Shown here piece by piece: positions 56,183-64,000 of a stretch of DNA of 64,000 bases. This DNA is from Bifidobacterium sp. ESL0682 (lineage in GTDB: Bacteria > Actinomycetota > Actinomycetes > Actinomycetales > Bifidobacteriaceae): NCBI RefSeq assembly GCF_029392815.1, contig NZ_CP113942.1:1054001-1118000 (forward strand), in the 5' to 3' direction. Below the pieces are notes generated by a model. The model made no database searches. It was not told where the DNA came from and saw nothing but the letters and a program-made list of their open reading frames with translations. The position numbers and the translations under genes are program-made. How positions within the stretch are numbered: the stretch's first letter is position 1; the number at the start of each line of letters is the position of its first letter.

Positions 56183-57478
56183 CTAAGAAACTCGATGCTC
56201 GACGTGCAGCAACGGCGTAGCATTGCCGTCTTCGTAGATATCGGCGTGCGGTGTCTCGTCCAGATTCATATCGACATGCAATTTGGCGTTGCTTTCACGG
56301 GCTTTGACATCATAGGCATAGTGCCGGTTTTCAAGCAATGTCGGTTCCGTGGTGGCGTCAACCATCCACGGACGAGCGCTTCTGATGGCGGTCAGCTGAC
56401 TGGTGAGCCGATACATCCATTCGCCATCACGGGGCAGATCTCCCGGCCTTTCCGGGTACTCGGGACGAACAATGTCATCACCGCCGACGCCATCGGTTTT
56501 GTCACCCGGCATCGCCCGTTCATCACCGTAATAAATCGAAGGCGTGCCACCGACCGTGAAAAGAACGACCGCCGCCATTGCAAGCTTTTCCTCGTCCTGA
56601 ATCTGACTCGCAACCCTAGTGACATCGTGGTTTCCGATGAACGTCTGGGGTATAAAGGTCTGCAAGAACATATTGTGACGCTTGAGGCACCAGTCCAGCT
56701 CGAAGAAATTCCCGTCCTTAAGACTGCTCCAGATCGCCTTCCACAGCTCGTACTGGGTAACGGTGTCAACGGTAGAATCATGCACGAATTCCGGGTAATC
56801 GCCTTGGATGGCTTCACCCATAAACCACGCGCCAGGAACCTCATGGCGTACGCGCGGCAGCACTTTCGCCCAGAATGATGCCGGCACCGTCATGGCCGCG
56901 TCGAGACGCCATGCATCCACGCCACGGCGCATCCAATACGTCATCACGTCGGTCACCAGATCGGCGACACGCGGCGCATCATGGTTGAAAGCTGGCAGAA
57001 TGGCATGACCTTCGAATTGTTCATACTCCAGTGTGCCGTCCTCGGCCAAGGAAAAACTGAACATGTCGTCATTGCTATGTTCGATGGGCTTGCCGGCTTC
57101 CAGCTCGGCTTGTGCTTGTTTCAATTCGCTCTGAAATTCCGGAAAATCTCTGCCGACATGGTTGAAAACCCCGTCGAGCATCAAGGCAATACCATGCTCG
57201 TGACAGGCGGTGACCAGTCGGTCGAAGCTTGCGTCATCACCGAGCCTAGGGTCGATAGTATAGAAATCGATGGTGTCATAGCCGTGGGTATCGGAATCGA
57301 AAATAGGACCGAGCAAAAGGCCGTTGCAACCCATGTCCTTCATGTAATCAAGCCAATTGACCAGTCGGTCAAGACGCGGCATCTTCTGGCGTTCTGTGTC
57401 GGATTGCGGACGCACCGGAGCCCCACAGAAGCCCAGAGGGTAAACCTGCCACCAGATCCTACGGCTCATTTCGTTCAT
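56183..57478 (-). CDS. GH13 alpha-amylase-family glycoside hydrolase
   Basis: A 431-residue intracellular (no signal peptide) GH13 enzyme. Region I DGVFNHVG, region II GVDAWRLDAA with the nucleophile Asp, region III WFMGEAI with the acid/base Glu, and region IV FIGNHDV with the third Asp are all present. The protein is shorter than most GH13 enzymes, with a reduced C-terminal domain. Maltogenic, neopullulanase-like or trehalose-type activity is possible; the specificity cannot be read from this. No transport or regulator gene lies beside it. The ATG at 57478 or the next Met three codons on could be the start. Confidence 0.9.
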   Translation of the reverse strand: MNEMSRRIWWQVYPLGFCGAPVRPQSDTERQKMPRLDRLVNWLDYMKDMGCNGLLLGPIFDSDTHGYDTIDFYTIDPRLGDDASFDRLVTACHEHGIALMLDGVFNHVGRDFPEFQSELKQAQAELEAGKPIEHSNDDMFSFSLAEDGTLEYEQFEGHAILPAFNHDAPRVADLVTDVMTYWMRRGVDAWRLDAAMTVPASFWAKVLPRVRHEVPGAWFMGEAIQGDYPEFVHDSTVDTVTQYELWKAIWSSLKDGNFFELDWCLKRHNMFLQTFIPQTFIGNHDVTRVASQIQDEEKLAMAAVVLFTVGGTPSIYYGDERAMPGDKTDGVGGDDIVRPEYPERPGDLPRDGEWMYRLTSQLTAIRSARPWMVDATTEPTLLENRHYAYDVKARESNAKLHVDMNLDETPHADIYEDGNATPLLHVEHRVS

Positions 57479-57607
57479 TTCGCGCCTCGTTTCGTGTCAG
57501 GTTCCCAAGTCGACGCCAACACCATCATCAACTCTACCAGTAGCAATCTAGCCGCACGGAAGGCTCAATGAACTCATCACGTAGCCGATTACATTATCTT
57601 CATCAAC

Positions 57608-57677
57608 AAAAAGAGGACTGCCCGCCTTCGAGAAATGCAATAAAAGCATAGGTTTAAAGCCTGGAAGCAGGGCAGTC
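57608..57677 (-). terminator. Terminator after the second histidine phosphatase gene
   Basis: GACTGCCC (57616-57623) pairs with GGGCAGTC (57670-57677) with inner pairing; on the minus strand CTCTTTTTGTTG follows. Confidence 0.75.
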
Positions 57678-57693
57678 TCAGCGAAAAATCGAA

Positions 57694-58419
57694 TCAGAGC
57701 TTAGGATTCTCCCATTCGTCGGTATCGGCGATGGCCGGTCCGTGGTTGTAATCGGAAAGCGCCCAACGTAACGGCTTGCCGGCAATGGCGATGGGAATGA
57801 GTCTGGCCCAGTGAGCGTTGCGCATCGAGAACACCGCGCTGTTGGCATCAGCGTCGTCATCGGCATCGAGCAGCGTGCGGACCGTATCGGCAATGCACGC
57901 ACCGTGCGAAAACACGTACAGATCGGTGTCAGGCTCGGCTTTGTCTGCCCACTCGGCGATGGCCTGCGACGCCCGCTGCCCCACGTGCTTATCGGGTTCG
58001 ACGTTGTGTTTGAGCTCGCCGCTCTCACCATGAATCCACGAGATGAAATCATCCGGGTACTTCTTCATGATGTCGCGGGTCGCCTCGCCTTCCCAATCAC
58101 CATAATTCCGTTCACGAACACGAGGATCGGGGTGGACCTCCTCGCCGATAAGGTCGGCGAAGGCGTGTGCGGTGGCCATAGCACGGCCAAGATCGGAGGC
58201 GACAATCAGGCGATGCCGCTGCGTATCTTGTTCTCCGTCGACATAAAGCTCTTTCAATGCACGACCGGTCTGTTGGACCTGCCAGTTGCCTACCTCGTCC
58301 AGAGGAATATCGATGGTACCTTGGACACGACCAGCGGCGTTGTAAGCAGTACGTCCATGACGCACCAACGTCAATGACCGAACGTGAACATTGGGATCGA
58401 ATAACGTGCTGAAATCCAT
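57694..58419 (-). CDS. Histidine phosphatase family protein (second copy)
   Basis: A 241-residue branch-1 histidine phosphatase: LTLVRHGRTAYN (catalytic RHG), VQGTIDIPLDEVGNWQVQQTGRAL, ASDLGRAMATAHAFADLIG, ERNYGDWEGEATRDIM and the second His in LYVFSHGACIADTVRTLL. It aligns along its length with the protein at 47.9-48.7 kb, including WVQQTG/WQVDQTG and the C-terminal DYNHGPAIADT against EFNRGPAISTI, so the two are paralogues. It follows rsfS and glmU on the same strand, a place where actinobacteria often keep a phosphoglycerate-mutase-like gene (gpgP or a nucleotide phosphatase). Confidence 0.9.
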   Translation of the reverse strand: MDFSTLFDPNVHVRSLTLVRHGRTAYNAAGRVQGTIDIPLDEVGNWQVQQTGRALKELYVDGEQDTQRHRLIVASDLGRAMATAHAFADLIGEEVHPDPRVRERNYGDWEGEATRDIMKKYPDDFISWIHGESGELKHNVEPDKHVGQRASQAIAEWADKAEPDTDLYVFSHGACIADTVRTLLDADDDADANSAVFSMRNAHWARLIPIAIAGKPLRWALSDYNHGPAIADTDEWENPKL

Positions 58420-58527
58420 CGCTTGACTCCTAACGATGCCGATGAAGTTGTTTACAGTCTAAATCCTGGGATGCTGTGCCACAGGTTCAATACCAAATAG
58501 CATTGTTCGTTCAAGTTCGACAGCCGT

Positions 58528-58923
58528 TTATTGAGCTGCAGAAGCGTTTTCGGCCGGTTGCGGAAGCTCAAGGTCGATAGCGGGGCAATCCTGCCAAAGG
58601 CGCTCAAGGTCATAGTATTGGCGTTCTTCCTCATGCATGATGTGAATCACGAAATCGCCATAGTCCAAGAGCACCCAACGTGCCTCGTCGAGGCCTTCGC
58701 GGCTGAGTGGCTCCAGCTTGCCGCCTTTGGTATACAGCTCTTTTTCGACTTCCTCGGCCACGGCCAGCACCTGGCGTTCGCTGGAAGCGGTGGCGATGAG
58801 CATGGCATCGGTGATGGCGATGGGGCCAGTGACGTCGAAGGCAACGATGTCGGTGGCCTTTACCCTGTCGGCGGCAACCGCCGCCAGACGCAGGGCTTCA
58901 ATCGTGGATTGCAATGCTGACAT
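58528..58923 (-). CDS. rsfS: Ribosome silencing factor RsfS
   Basis: A 131-residue RsfS (Iojap) that binds L14 and blocks subunit joining in poor conditions. The family segments VKATDIVAFDVTGPIAITDAMLIATASSERQVLAVAEEVEKEL and EGLDEARWVLLDYGDFVIHIMHEEERQYYDLERLW are complete. It begins three bases after the glmU stop. In many bacteria rsfS follows nadD; here nadD is 3 kb away with glmU and prs between. Confidence 0.95.
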   Translation of the reverse strand: MSALQSTIEALRLAAVAADRVKATDIVAFDVTGPIAITDAMLIATASSERQVLAVAEEVEKELYTKGGKLEPLSREGLDEARWVLLDYGDFVIHIMHEEERQYYDLERLWQDCPAIDLELPQPAENASAAQ

Positions 58924-58926
58924 AAA

Positions 58927-60309
58927 TCAACGCTCCCATTCGGGCTTCCAGCCCTCTACTACATGTTGTGTGTTCTCTGAATATACCATCGAATCGTCCG
59001 GTACCGCGTGGCGGATGACCGAACCGGCTCCGGTGGTGACGTTGTCGCCGACCTCGACCGGTGCCACAAATAGATTTCCGGCACCGACATGGACGTTGGA
59101 GCCGATGTGGGTGCGGTTCTTGTGTACACCGTCGTAATTGGCGGAAATGGTGCCGCCGCCGATATTGGTGTGCTCCCCCAGCTCGGCATCGCCCATGTAA
59201 CTCAGGTGCGGCACCTTGGTACCCTCACCGATGTGCGCCTTCTTCATTTCGACGAATGCGCCGGCCTTCGTGCCCTTTTCGAGCACATTGCCCGGGCGCA
59301 GATAGGTCCACGGGCCGATATTGGCATCGGGGCCGATATGCGACTCCTGCACACGGCTGCGCTCCACGGTGGCGCCGGCTTCGATATGGGCGTCAATCAA
59401 CGTGGTGTAGGGCCCAATAATCGCATTCTCGGCAACGGTGCTATGTCCCTGGAGGAATGATCCGGGCAGCACGGTGACATCCTGTGCCAACTCGACATCG
59501 TCCTCGATCCACGTGGTTGACGGGTCGAGAATCGTCACTCCTTCACGCATCCAATGCTCGCAGATGCGCAGGTTGTGCTTGCAGGAAAGATTGGACAGTT
59601 GCACACGGTCGTTGACGCCTTCGACGCTCAGCGCATCAGGCGCAGCGAAGGCACCGACCTTGCCGTTCTTTCGCGCACTTTCGAGGGCATCGGTCAAATA
59701 GAACTCACCTTGCGCGTTTTGCGAATCCAAGCCCTGTACCGCCCTGGCAAGCACATCTGCATCAAAAACGTAGACGGAAGTGTTGATCTCATGAATCGCG
59801 AGTTCGTTGCTGTTGGCATCCTTCTGCTCGACGATGCGCAGCACGCTGCCGTCGCTGTCTCGGATGATGCGGCCATAACCTGTCGGATCATCGAGATTGG
59901 CAGTAAGGACGGTGGCATCGTTGCCGCTCGTCTTATGAAAATCAATCAGGGCATCGAGTGTGGCCGTATCCAGCAATGGCATATCGCTGGCCGCGATGAG
60001 AACCGGACCGGTGAGTTGTCCTTCGGAATCCAGCTGTTTCATGGCGCATTGCACGGCGCGGCCAGTGCCGGGAATATCATCCTGCTCGACGATTTCGACC
60101 TTGTCATTGTAGCTTTGCGCAGCCTTGCTCACGCGCTCCGCCTGATAATGAACGACCACGGCGAGCGTGTCGGGATCAAGTGCCGAAACAGAACTCATCA
60201 CACGTTCGAGGAATGTCTTGCCGGCAAGTTCGTGAAGTACTTTGGGCTTGGACGAGCGCATACGCGTTCCTTCACCGGCTGCGAGAATTATTGCTGCACT
60301 CAATGCCAT
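58927..60309 (-). CDS. glmU: Bifunctional UDP-GlcNAc pyrophosphorylase / glucosamine-1-phosphate acetyltransferase
   Basis: A 460-residue GlmU that makes UDP-GlcNAc for peptidoglycan. N-terminal domain: AAIILAAGEGTRMRSSKPKVLHELAGKTFLERVM (uridylyl loop), QAERV, EQDDIPGTGRAVQCAM, ASDMPLLDTATLDAL. C-terminal left-handed beta helix from about residue 255: GVTILDPSTTWIEDDV, IGPYTTL, ANIGPWTYLRPGNVLEKGTKAGAFVEMKKAHIGEGTKVPHLSYMGDAELGEHTNIGGGTISANYDG, with the active-site His/Asn/Tyr region. Upstream of rsfS by 3 bp. Intact. Confidence 0.96.
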   Translation of the reverse strand: MALSAAIILAAGEGTRMRSSKPKVLHELAGKTFLERVMSSVSALDPDTLAVVVHYQAERVSKAAQSYNDKVEIVEQDDIPGTGRAVQCAMKQLDSEGQLTGPVLIAASDMPLLDTATLDALIDFHKTSGNDATVLTANLDDPTGYGRIIRDSDGSVLRIVEQKDANSNELAIHEINTSVYVFDADVLARAVQGLDSQNAQGEFYLTDALESARKNGKVGAFAAPDALSVEGVNDRVQLSNLSCKHNLRICEHWMREGVTILDPSTTWIEDDVELAQDVTVLPGSFLQGHSTVAENAIIGPYTTLIDAHIEAGATVERSRVQESHIGPDANIGPWTYLRPGNVLEKGTKAGAFVEMKKAHIGEGTKVPHLSYMGDAELGEHTNIGGGTISANYDGVHKNRTHIGSNVHVGAGNLFVAPVEVGDNVTTGAGSVIRHAVPDDSMVYSENTQHVVEGWKPEWER

Positions 60310-60354
60310 ATCTACTCCAATTCCGATGCTTCACAGCGAAACACACTTGCGGAT

Positions 60355-60395
60355 ACACAAATCGGCTGGCACCCGATATACGGAATGGCAGCCGA
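60355..60395 (-). terminator. Terminator of tRNA-Gln
   Basis: TCGGCTG (60362-60368) pairs with CAGCCGA (60389-60395) around a 20-nt loop; TTTGTGT follows on the minus strand. Moderate. Confidence 0.6.
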
Positions 60396-60405
60396 CTGCA
60401 AAAAG

Positions 60406-60476
60406 TTCCTCCACCTGGATTCGAACCAAGACTAAGGGTTCCAAAGACCCGTGTGCTGCCTTTACACCATGGAGGA
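60406..60476 (-). tRNA. tRNA-Gln (TTG)
   Basis: A 71-nt cloverleaf on the minus strand: acceptor TCCTCCA/TGGAGGA with discriminator A, D-arm ATGGTGTAAAGGCAGC, anticodon loop CTTTGGA (anticodon TTG) and T-arm TTGGTTCGAATCCAG. The anticodon stem has a weak closing pair. CCA is not encoded. Confidence 0.93.
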
Positions 60477-60614
60477 ATAGTACGGTCTCATGACCGAACC
60501 GTTTTTCTATTATGCTGGTCACCTCTGACAAGCCGACACGCTCAATGCCGAATCATCGAACATATCGGCTTGCACGGCTAACCACAATCTGAAACCGTAT
60601 GAGCACCGGCCGGA

Positions 60615-61636
60615 TCAGGCGAACAGGAAGCCTTGTCCGTGATGTTCGGGATAGGTGTCGAAAAGCTTGGCGACCGAGCCGTCCTCGAAGACGGCCTTGA
60701 CTGCGCTGGCGAGCAACGGAGCGATAGAAAGCACGGTAAGCCCGTCCCAACGCTTGATTCGTCGATGGGCACGGTGTCGGTCAGAACGACCTCGCGTGCA
60801 CCGCAGTTCTTGAGACGGTCGACCGCAGGGCCGGAAAGCACGCCGTGCGTGGCGACGACGGTGACGGACTTGGCGCCGGCCTGCTTGAGCACGTCACAGG
60901 CGCCGACGATGGTGCCACCGGTATCGATCAGATCGTCGACCAGGACGCAGTCCTTGCCGACCACATCGCCGACCACACGGTTGGAGGTGGCGTGGTTCGG
61001 ACGGTTGATGTCACGAGTCTTGTGGACGAAGGCAAGCGGGCCGCCCCCGAGACGCTGCGCCCACTGCTCAGCCACACGGATACGGCCGGCATCCGGGGAG
61101 ACCACGGCCACGTTGTCGAGATTGCCTTGGAACCGGTCACGAATGTAGTCGACGAGAACCGGCATGGCGATCAGGTGGTCGACCGGGCCGTCGAAGAAGC
61201 CCTGGGACTGTGCGGCGTGCAGGTCAACGCTCATCACACGGTCGGCACCTGCGGTGCGCAGCAGATCAAAAACAAGTCGGCAGGAAATGGGCTCGCGACC
61301 GAGATGCTTCTTGTCCTGGCGGGAGTATCCCAGCAGCGGGCAGACGGCGGTGATGGAACGGGCCGAGGCACGCTTCAACGCATCGATCATGATGAGCTGT
61401 TCCATGATGGCCTTGTTGACGTCACCGGCATGGCTTTGCAACACGAAGACATCCGCGCCGCGCACCGATTCGGTGTAGCGCACGTACATCTCGCCGTTCG
61501 CGAAATCGTATGCTGTAGTCTGCAAAACGTCGATGCCAAGCTGGTTAGCGACGTCTGCCGCCAGCTGGGGATGGGCCCTGCCGGTGACGAGGATGAGATT
61601 CTTACTGGGCTTTCCTTCTAGGATTGCGCTCACCAT
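60615..61636 (-). CDS. prs: Ribose-phosphate pyrophosphokinase (frameshifted near the end as sequenced)
   Basis: Makes PRPP from ribose-5-phosphate and ATP, the substrate of hisG above and of nucleotide synthesis. Restored length ~340 residues. Seen: LILVTGRAHPQLAADVANQLG, DFANGEMYVRYTESVRGADVFVLQS, ALKRASARSITAVCPLLGYSRQDKKHLGREPIS (class I ATP and R5P sites), RVMSVDLHAAQSQGFFDGPVDHL, VVSPDAGRIRVAEQWA and the PRPP loop VLVDDLIDTGGTI. The frame breaks at 60754-60755; one more base turns DESSVGTGL into DESKRWDGLTVLSIAPLLASAVKAVFEDGSVAKLF and ends at 60615. As written a scrambled tail runs to 60578. ATG 61636 follows GGAG. Confidence 0.92.
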
Positions 61637-61682
61637 ATCTCCAAACGTTATCGTCTGTATGAACCACAGCCATACTAGCTTC

Positions 61683-61928
61683 TCAACGCGACGGGGACAC
61701 ACTCGGTTCGTTCACATCGGATTCGTCCCGATCGCGCAAGGCCTCTGCATGTTTGAAAACTGACAAGAACTCATGAAGCACGGCATAGGCACAGAATACA
61801 TTCAACGCTACAAACACTGAACCAACATATCCATTGTGCAGCCATTCTCCGTTGGAGACCGATAGCATCTGCAAAAGAATAATCACTGAAAGACATACCT
61901 GAACAATACGAAGCTGGATCTTTTTCAT
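61683..61928 (-). CDS. Small membrane protein with two hydrophobic segments
   Basis: An 81-residue protein: KKIQLRIVQVCLSVIILLQMLSVSNGEWL is the first segment, GYVGSVFVALNVFCAYAVLHEFL the second, followed by a charged tail with DRDESD. GGAGGT stands six bases before the ATG at 61928, which is preferred over the ATG two codons upstream. No family recognised. It lies alone between nadD and prs, on their strand. Confidence 0.65.
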   Translation of the reverse strand: MKKIQLRIVQVCLSVIILLQMLSVSNGEWLHNGYVGSVFVALNVFCAYAVLHEFLSVFKHAEALRDRDESDVNEPSVSPSR

Positions 61929-61994
61929 CGTCATACCTCCATTGGTAGTACCAATTATTGAAGAAAGTATAACATACCGAAATCGTGAAGCTGA

Positions 61995-62798
61995 TTATTT
62001 CTCAATATAAAGCCCGTGCTTGGCGATGTATTGCACCACGCCGTCAGGGACGAGGTACCACACCGGTTCACCATGCAAGACGCGGTGACGAACATCCGTG
62101 GAGGAAATGGCCAGTGCGGGAATCTCAAGGGTGTCGACCTCGACCTGGGTGCGCATGTGCTCCGGGCTGGTGTAGCCGGGGCGAGTGACGGCCACAAAGT
62201 GCGCGAGGTCGAACATGCTCCGTGCTTCCTTCCACTTGAGGATCTCGGCCACGGCGTCGGCACCGGTGATGAAGAAGAGTTCGGCGTCGGGATTCAACGC
62301 GTGGATGTCACGCAAGGTATCAATCGTGTAGGTGACACCAGGACGGTCGATATCGACGCGGGAAACGGTGAATTTAGGGTTCGAGGCCGTGGCGATGACA
62401 GTCATCAGGTAACGGTCCTCAGCGTTGGTGACATGCTTGCCCAGCTTGAAGGCCGGTCGACCTGTGGGCACGAAGATTACTTCATCGAGATGATAGACCC
62501 AGGCGACCTCGCTGGCCGCGACCAAATGGCCGTTATGAATGGGATCGAACGTGCCGCCCATAATGCCGATGCGGCGACGACCGTCTCGTAAATGCCGGGT
62601 ATTGGGCTGCGACCCCGGAGTCTCAATGAAATTCGGATCGGACACCGACGACAGCCCTGACATCTTGCGGGACTGTTCCGGCGACTGCAATAACCTATCC
62701 GAAACAACCGAGGGAGACATTTCGTCTGGATTGGTCGCCTGCGACTGGATAGTGCGGTCGTCTCCTGCGGGCTCAACAGGATTCGAAGAGACGCTCAT
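61995..62798 (-). CDS. nadD: Nicotinate-nucleotide adenylyltransferase
   Basis: A 267-residue protein that adenylates nicotinate mononucleotide in NAD synthesis. The core starts near residue 77: [25 protein letters not shown] (HxGH-type motif), [64 protein letters not shown] and [14 protein letters not shown]. The first ~76 residues are a polar, Ser/Gln-rich extension not found in E. coli NadD; a downstream start could be used, but the start at 62798 overlaps the previous stop by four bases (ATGA), which supports it. Confidence 0.93.
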   Translation of the reverse strand: MSVSSNPVEPAGDDRTIQSQATNPDEMSPSVVSDRLLQSPEQSRKMSGLSSVSDPNFIETPGSQPNTRHLRDGRRRIGIMGGTFDPIHNGHLVAASEVAWVYHLDEVIFVPTGRPAFKLGKHVTNAEDRYLMTVIATASNPKFTVSRVDIDRPGVTYTIDTLRDIHALNPDAELFFITGADAVAEILKWKEARSMFDLAHFVAVTRPGYTSPEHMRTQVEVDTLEIPALAISSTDVRHRVLHGEPVWYLVPDGVVQYIAKHGLYIEK

Positions 62799-63559
62799 GC
62801 CTTACCTTCACTTGCGTCTTTGGCATCACCGGCGTTCTTGGCCTGCTCTTCCGTCTCTTCACGCTTCTCGTCGGCCTGTTCGGTCTGTTCCTCGATGGCT
62901 TCGACAGTGGTGTGCTCGCTCGGGTCGATCTTGCCCATGTCCTCGTCGTATTCGTCCTGCACGACATGACGAATCTCAGCGAAGGTGGGAATCGGGAAAT
63001 CGGGCTGGTACAGGCGACGCACCGAGGCAACACATTCGGTGGCACGGACCAGCAGATCGTTCATCGCATCGACGTTGCCTTCAGACTCCTGCTTACTGAA
63101 TTCGGCAATGTAGTGTTCCATCGCGGCAAGTCGTTCCGCAACCGTCTTCTTACCGTCTTCATCGAGATCGACCACGTCGTCCGCGTCCATCTCCGGCCAT
63201 CCGACGAGGGCGGCATCCGCATATTCGAGGGAGGCACGCTGGTCCGCGGTGGCGATACCGTCCTCGACCTGGACCAGAAAGACATAGCGAACGATGGCAA
63301 GACGCTCCGAGGCAATTTTCAAGCCGATTCGCGGGTCATTGATGTCGATGCCACGGTCTTTGGCGAGCTGGTAGTCGGCCTTGATTCCGGTCTGTTCCTC
63401 TTCCTGTTCAGCCTCACCGTTTTCCTGCGGCACTTGACCGTCTGTTGTCGCGGTCATCGGCTGGTTGTCAGGATTCTGATTGGCGGAAATATTGCCTTCA
63501 AGACTTCTGCTTTCGCCGTCAATACCAGCGTCGCCCTTGTCGTGTTCAGCGTCGTTCAT
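62795..63559 (-). CDS. Conserved acidic hypothetical protein upstream of nadD
   Basis: A 254-residue soluble, very acidic protein. The first ~75 residues and the last ~50 are low-complexity (Glu/Asp/Gln-rich); the middle (about 80-200) is helical with [100 protein letters not shown] do not recognise a domain. It sits between proA and nadD and its stop overlaps the nadD start. ATG 63559 follows AAGGA; starts up to 63616 are possible. Confidence 0.7.
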   Translation of the reverse strand: MNDAEHDKGDAGIDGESRSLEGNISANQNPDNQPMTATTDGQVPQENGEAEQEEEQTGIKADYQLAKDRGIDINDPRIGLKIASERLAIVRYVFLVQVEDGIATADQRASLEYADAALVGWPEMDADDVVDLDEDGKKTVAERLAAMEHYIAEFSKQESEGNVDAMNDLLVRATECVASVRRLYQPDFPIPTFAEIRHVVQDEYDEDMGKIDPSEHTTVEAIEEQTEQADEKREETEEQAKNAGDAKDASEGKA

Positions 63560-63579
63560 ATCGTGTCCTTCGATTGTCA

Positions 63580-64000
63580 TCAGGCCCGCACCTGACCGGT
63601 GCCATAACCAATCCATTTGGTCGTGGTCATTTCAGTCAAACCCATTGGCCCGCGTGCATGCAACTTCTGGGTGGAAATGCCCAATTCAGCTCCAAAACCG
63701 AACATACCGCCATCCGTGAACCTTGAAGAGGCATTGGCCATGACCACCGCCGAATCGATACGTTTGGTGAAGCGCTCGACGGTGCCGTAATCCTCGGAAA
63801 TGATGCATTCAGTGTGACCAGTGGAATGGGCGTTGATATGCTCGATCGCCTTGTCAAGAGAACTGACCACTTTGACGCCCATTTTCAGCGCAAGGTATTC
63901 GGTATCCCAATCCTCATCGGTGGCATGCACCAAGCTCAGATTTTCTATGGTGCCTTGGTCGATGATTTCATAGGCTTCGTCGTCGGCGTGCAGCTCCACT
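63580..64000 (-). CDS. proA: Glutamate-5-semialdehyde dehydrogenase, C-terminal part (partial)
   Basis: The gene runs past the window end; the last ~140 residues are present. They match Pro[97 protein letters not shown]. ProA reduces glutamyl-5-phosphate to glutamate semialdehyde in proline synthesis. The catalytic Cys lies upstream and is not in the window. Confidence 0.93.
   Translation of the reverse strand, partial: VELHADDEAYEIIDQGTIENLSLVHATDEDWDTEYLALKMGVKVVSSLDKAIEHINAHSTGHTECIISEDYGTVERFTKRIDSAVVMANASSRFTDGGMFGFGAELGISTQKLHARGPMGLTEMTTTKWIGYGTGQVRA

Noticed and set aside
1-64000. Mobile element, prophage or defence island
   Set aside because: No integrase, transposase, phage, toxin-antitoxin, restriction or Cas gene is visible; nearly all genes are housekeeping or conserved.

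Overview
The window is a chromosomal, gene-dense, mostly housekeeping segment of an actinobacterium, best placed in Bifidobacterium or a near relative (Bifidobacteriaceae). The pointers are inferred from gene content and arrangement: RbpA, a fused PafB-PafC-type WYL regulator next to a HelY helicase, the pgsA / DUF881 / small-basic-protein / DUF881 / GarA-like FHA / MerR cluster, a eukaryotic-type UTP-glucose-1-phosphate uridylyltransferase instead of GalU, and GuaB3. No insertion sequence, prophage, integrase, rRNA operon or CRISPR array is visible.

Layout. 1-1.7 kb: end of a flavoprotein reductase gene, then a quinone-reductase-like flavoprotein divergent from a MarR regulator, with two TGACATGTCA dyads between them. 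1.8-9.2 kb, plus strand: UDP-glucose synthesis, PafBC-like regulator, small membrane protein, HelY-type helicase, RbpA. 9.2-9.7 kb: AT-rich non-coding stretch with two adjacent large palindromes. 9.7-25.6 kb, all minus strand: membrane protein; ftsR-like MerR, GarA-like FHA, DUF881, small basic protein, DUF881, pgsA; hisG, hisE, rpe, lgt, hisI, hisF, rlmN; then cdsA, frr, pyrH, tsf, rpsB and def. 25.6-29.6 kb, minus: acyl-CoA synthetase, an Rv3235-like protein, guaB3. 29.7-34.3 kb: icd, a binding-protein-like lipoprotein, an M23 peptidase (minus) and tag. 34.5-42.1 kb, minus: tRNA-Asn, the t6A cluster tsaD-rimI-tsaB-tsaE with holA, and comEA-comEC. 42.4-51.7 kb, minus: leuS, a solute-binding lipoprotein, CorA, a histidine phosphatase, a YdcF-like protein, tRNA-Ala, and a membrane protein with a long Ser/Thr/Gly tail. 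51.8-58.4 kb: DMT transporter, FMN-binding protein, SRAP protein, aldo/keto reductase, GH13 glycosidase, second histidine phosphatase. 58.5-64 kb, minus: rsfS, glmU, tRNA-Gln, prs, small membrane protein, nadD, an acidic protein and the 3' part of proA.

The main technical result is that at least 15 genes cannot be read in one frame as given. In every case a one-base change (nearly always the length of a mononucleotide run) restores a full-length family member: 18 events in all, 15 missing and 3 extra bases. They hit essential genes (rpsB, def, holA, prs, lgt), so I read them as homopolymer sequencing errors rather than gene decay. These genes are listed once, over their restored extent.

The main biological candidate is a 40-41 bp element, TGTGGTCGAA-N8-GTTATCCACA-N6/7-GCGTGT, found twice and in the same orientation upstream of the M23 peptidase gene and of the comEA-comEC operon. 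It may mark a small regulon linking wall hydrolysis to DNA uptake.
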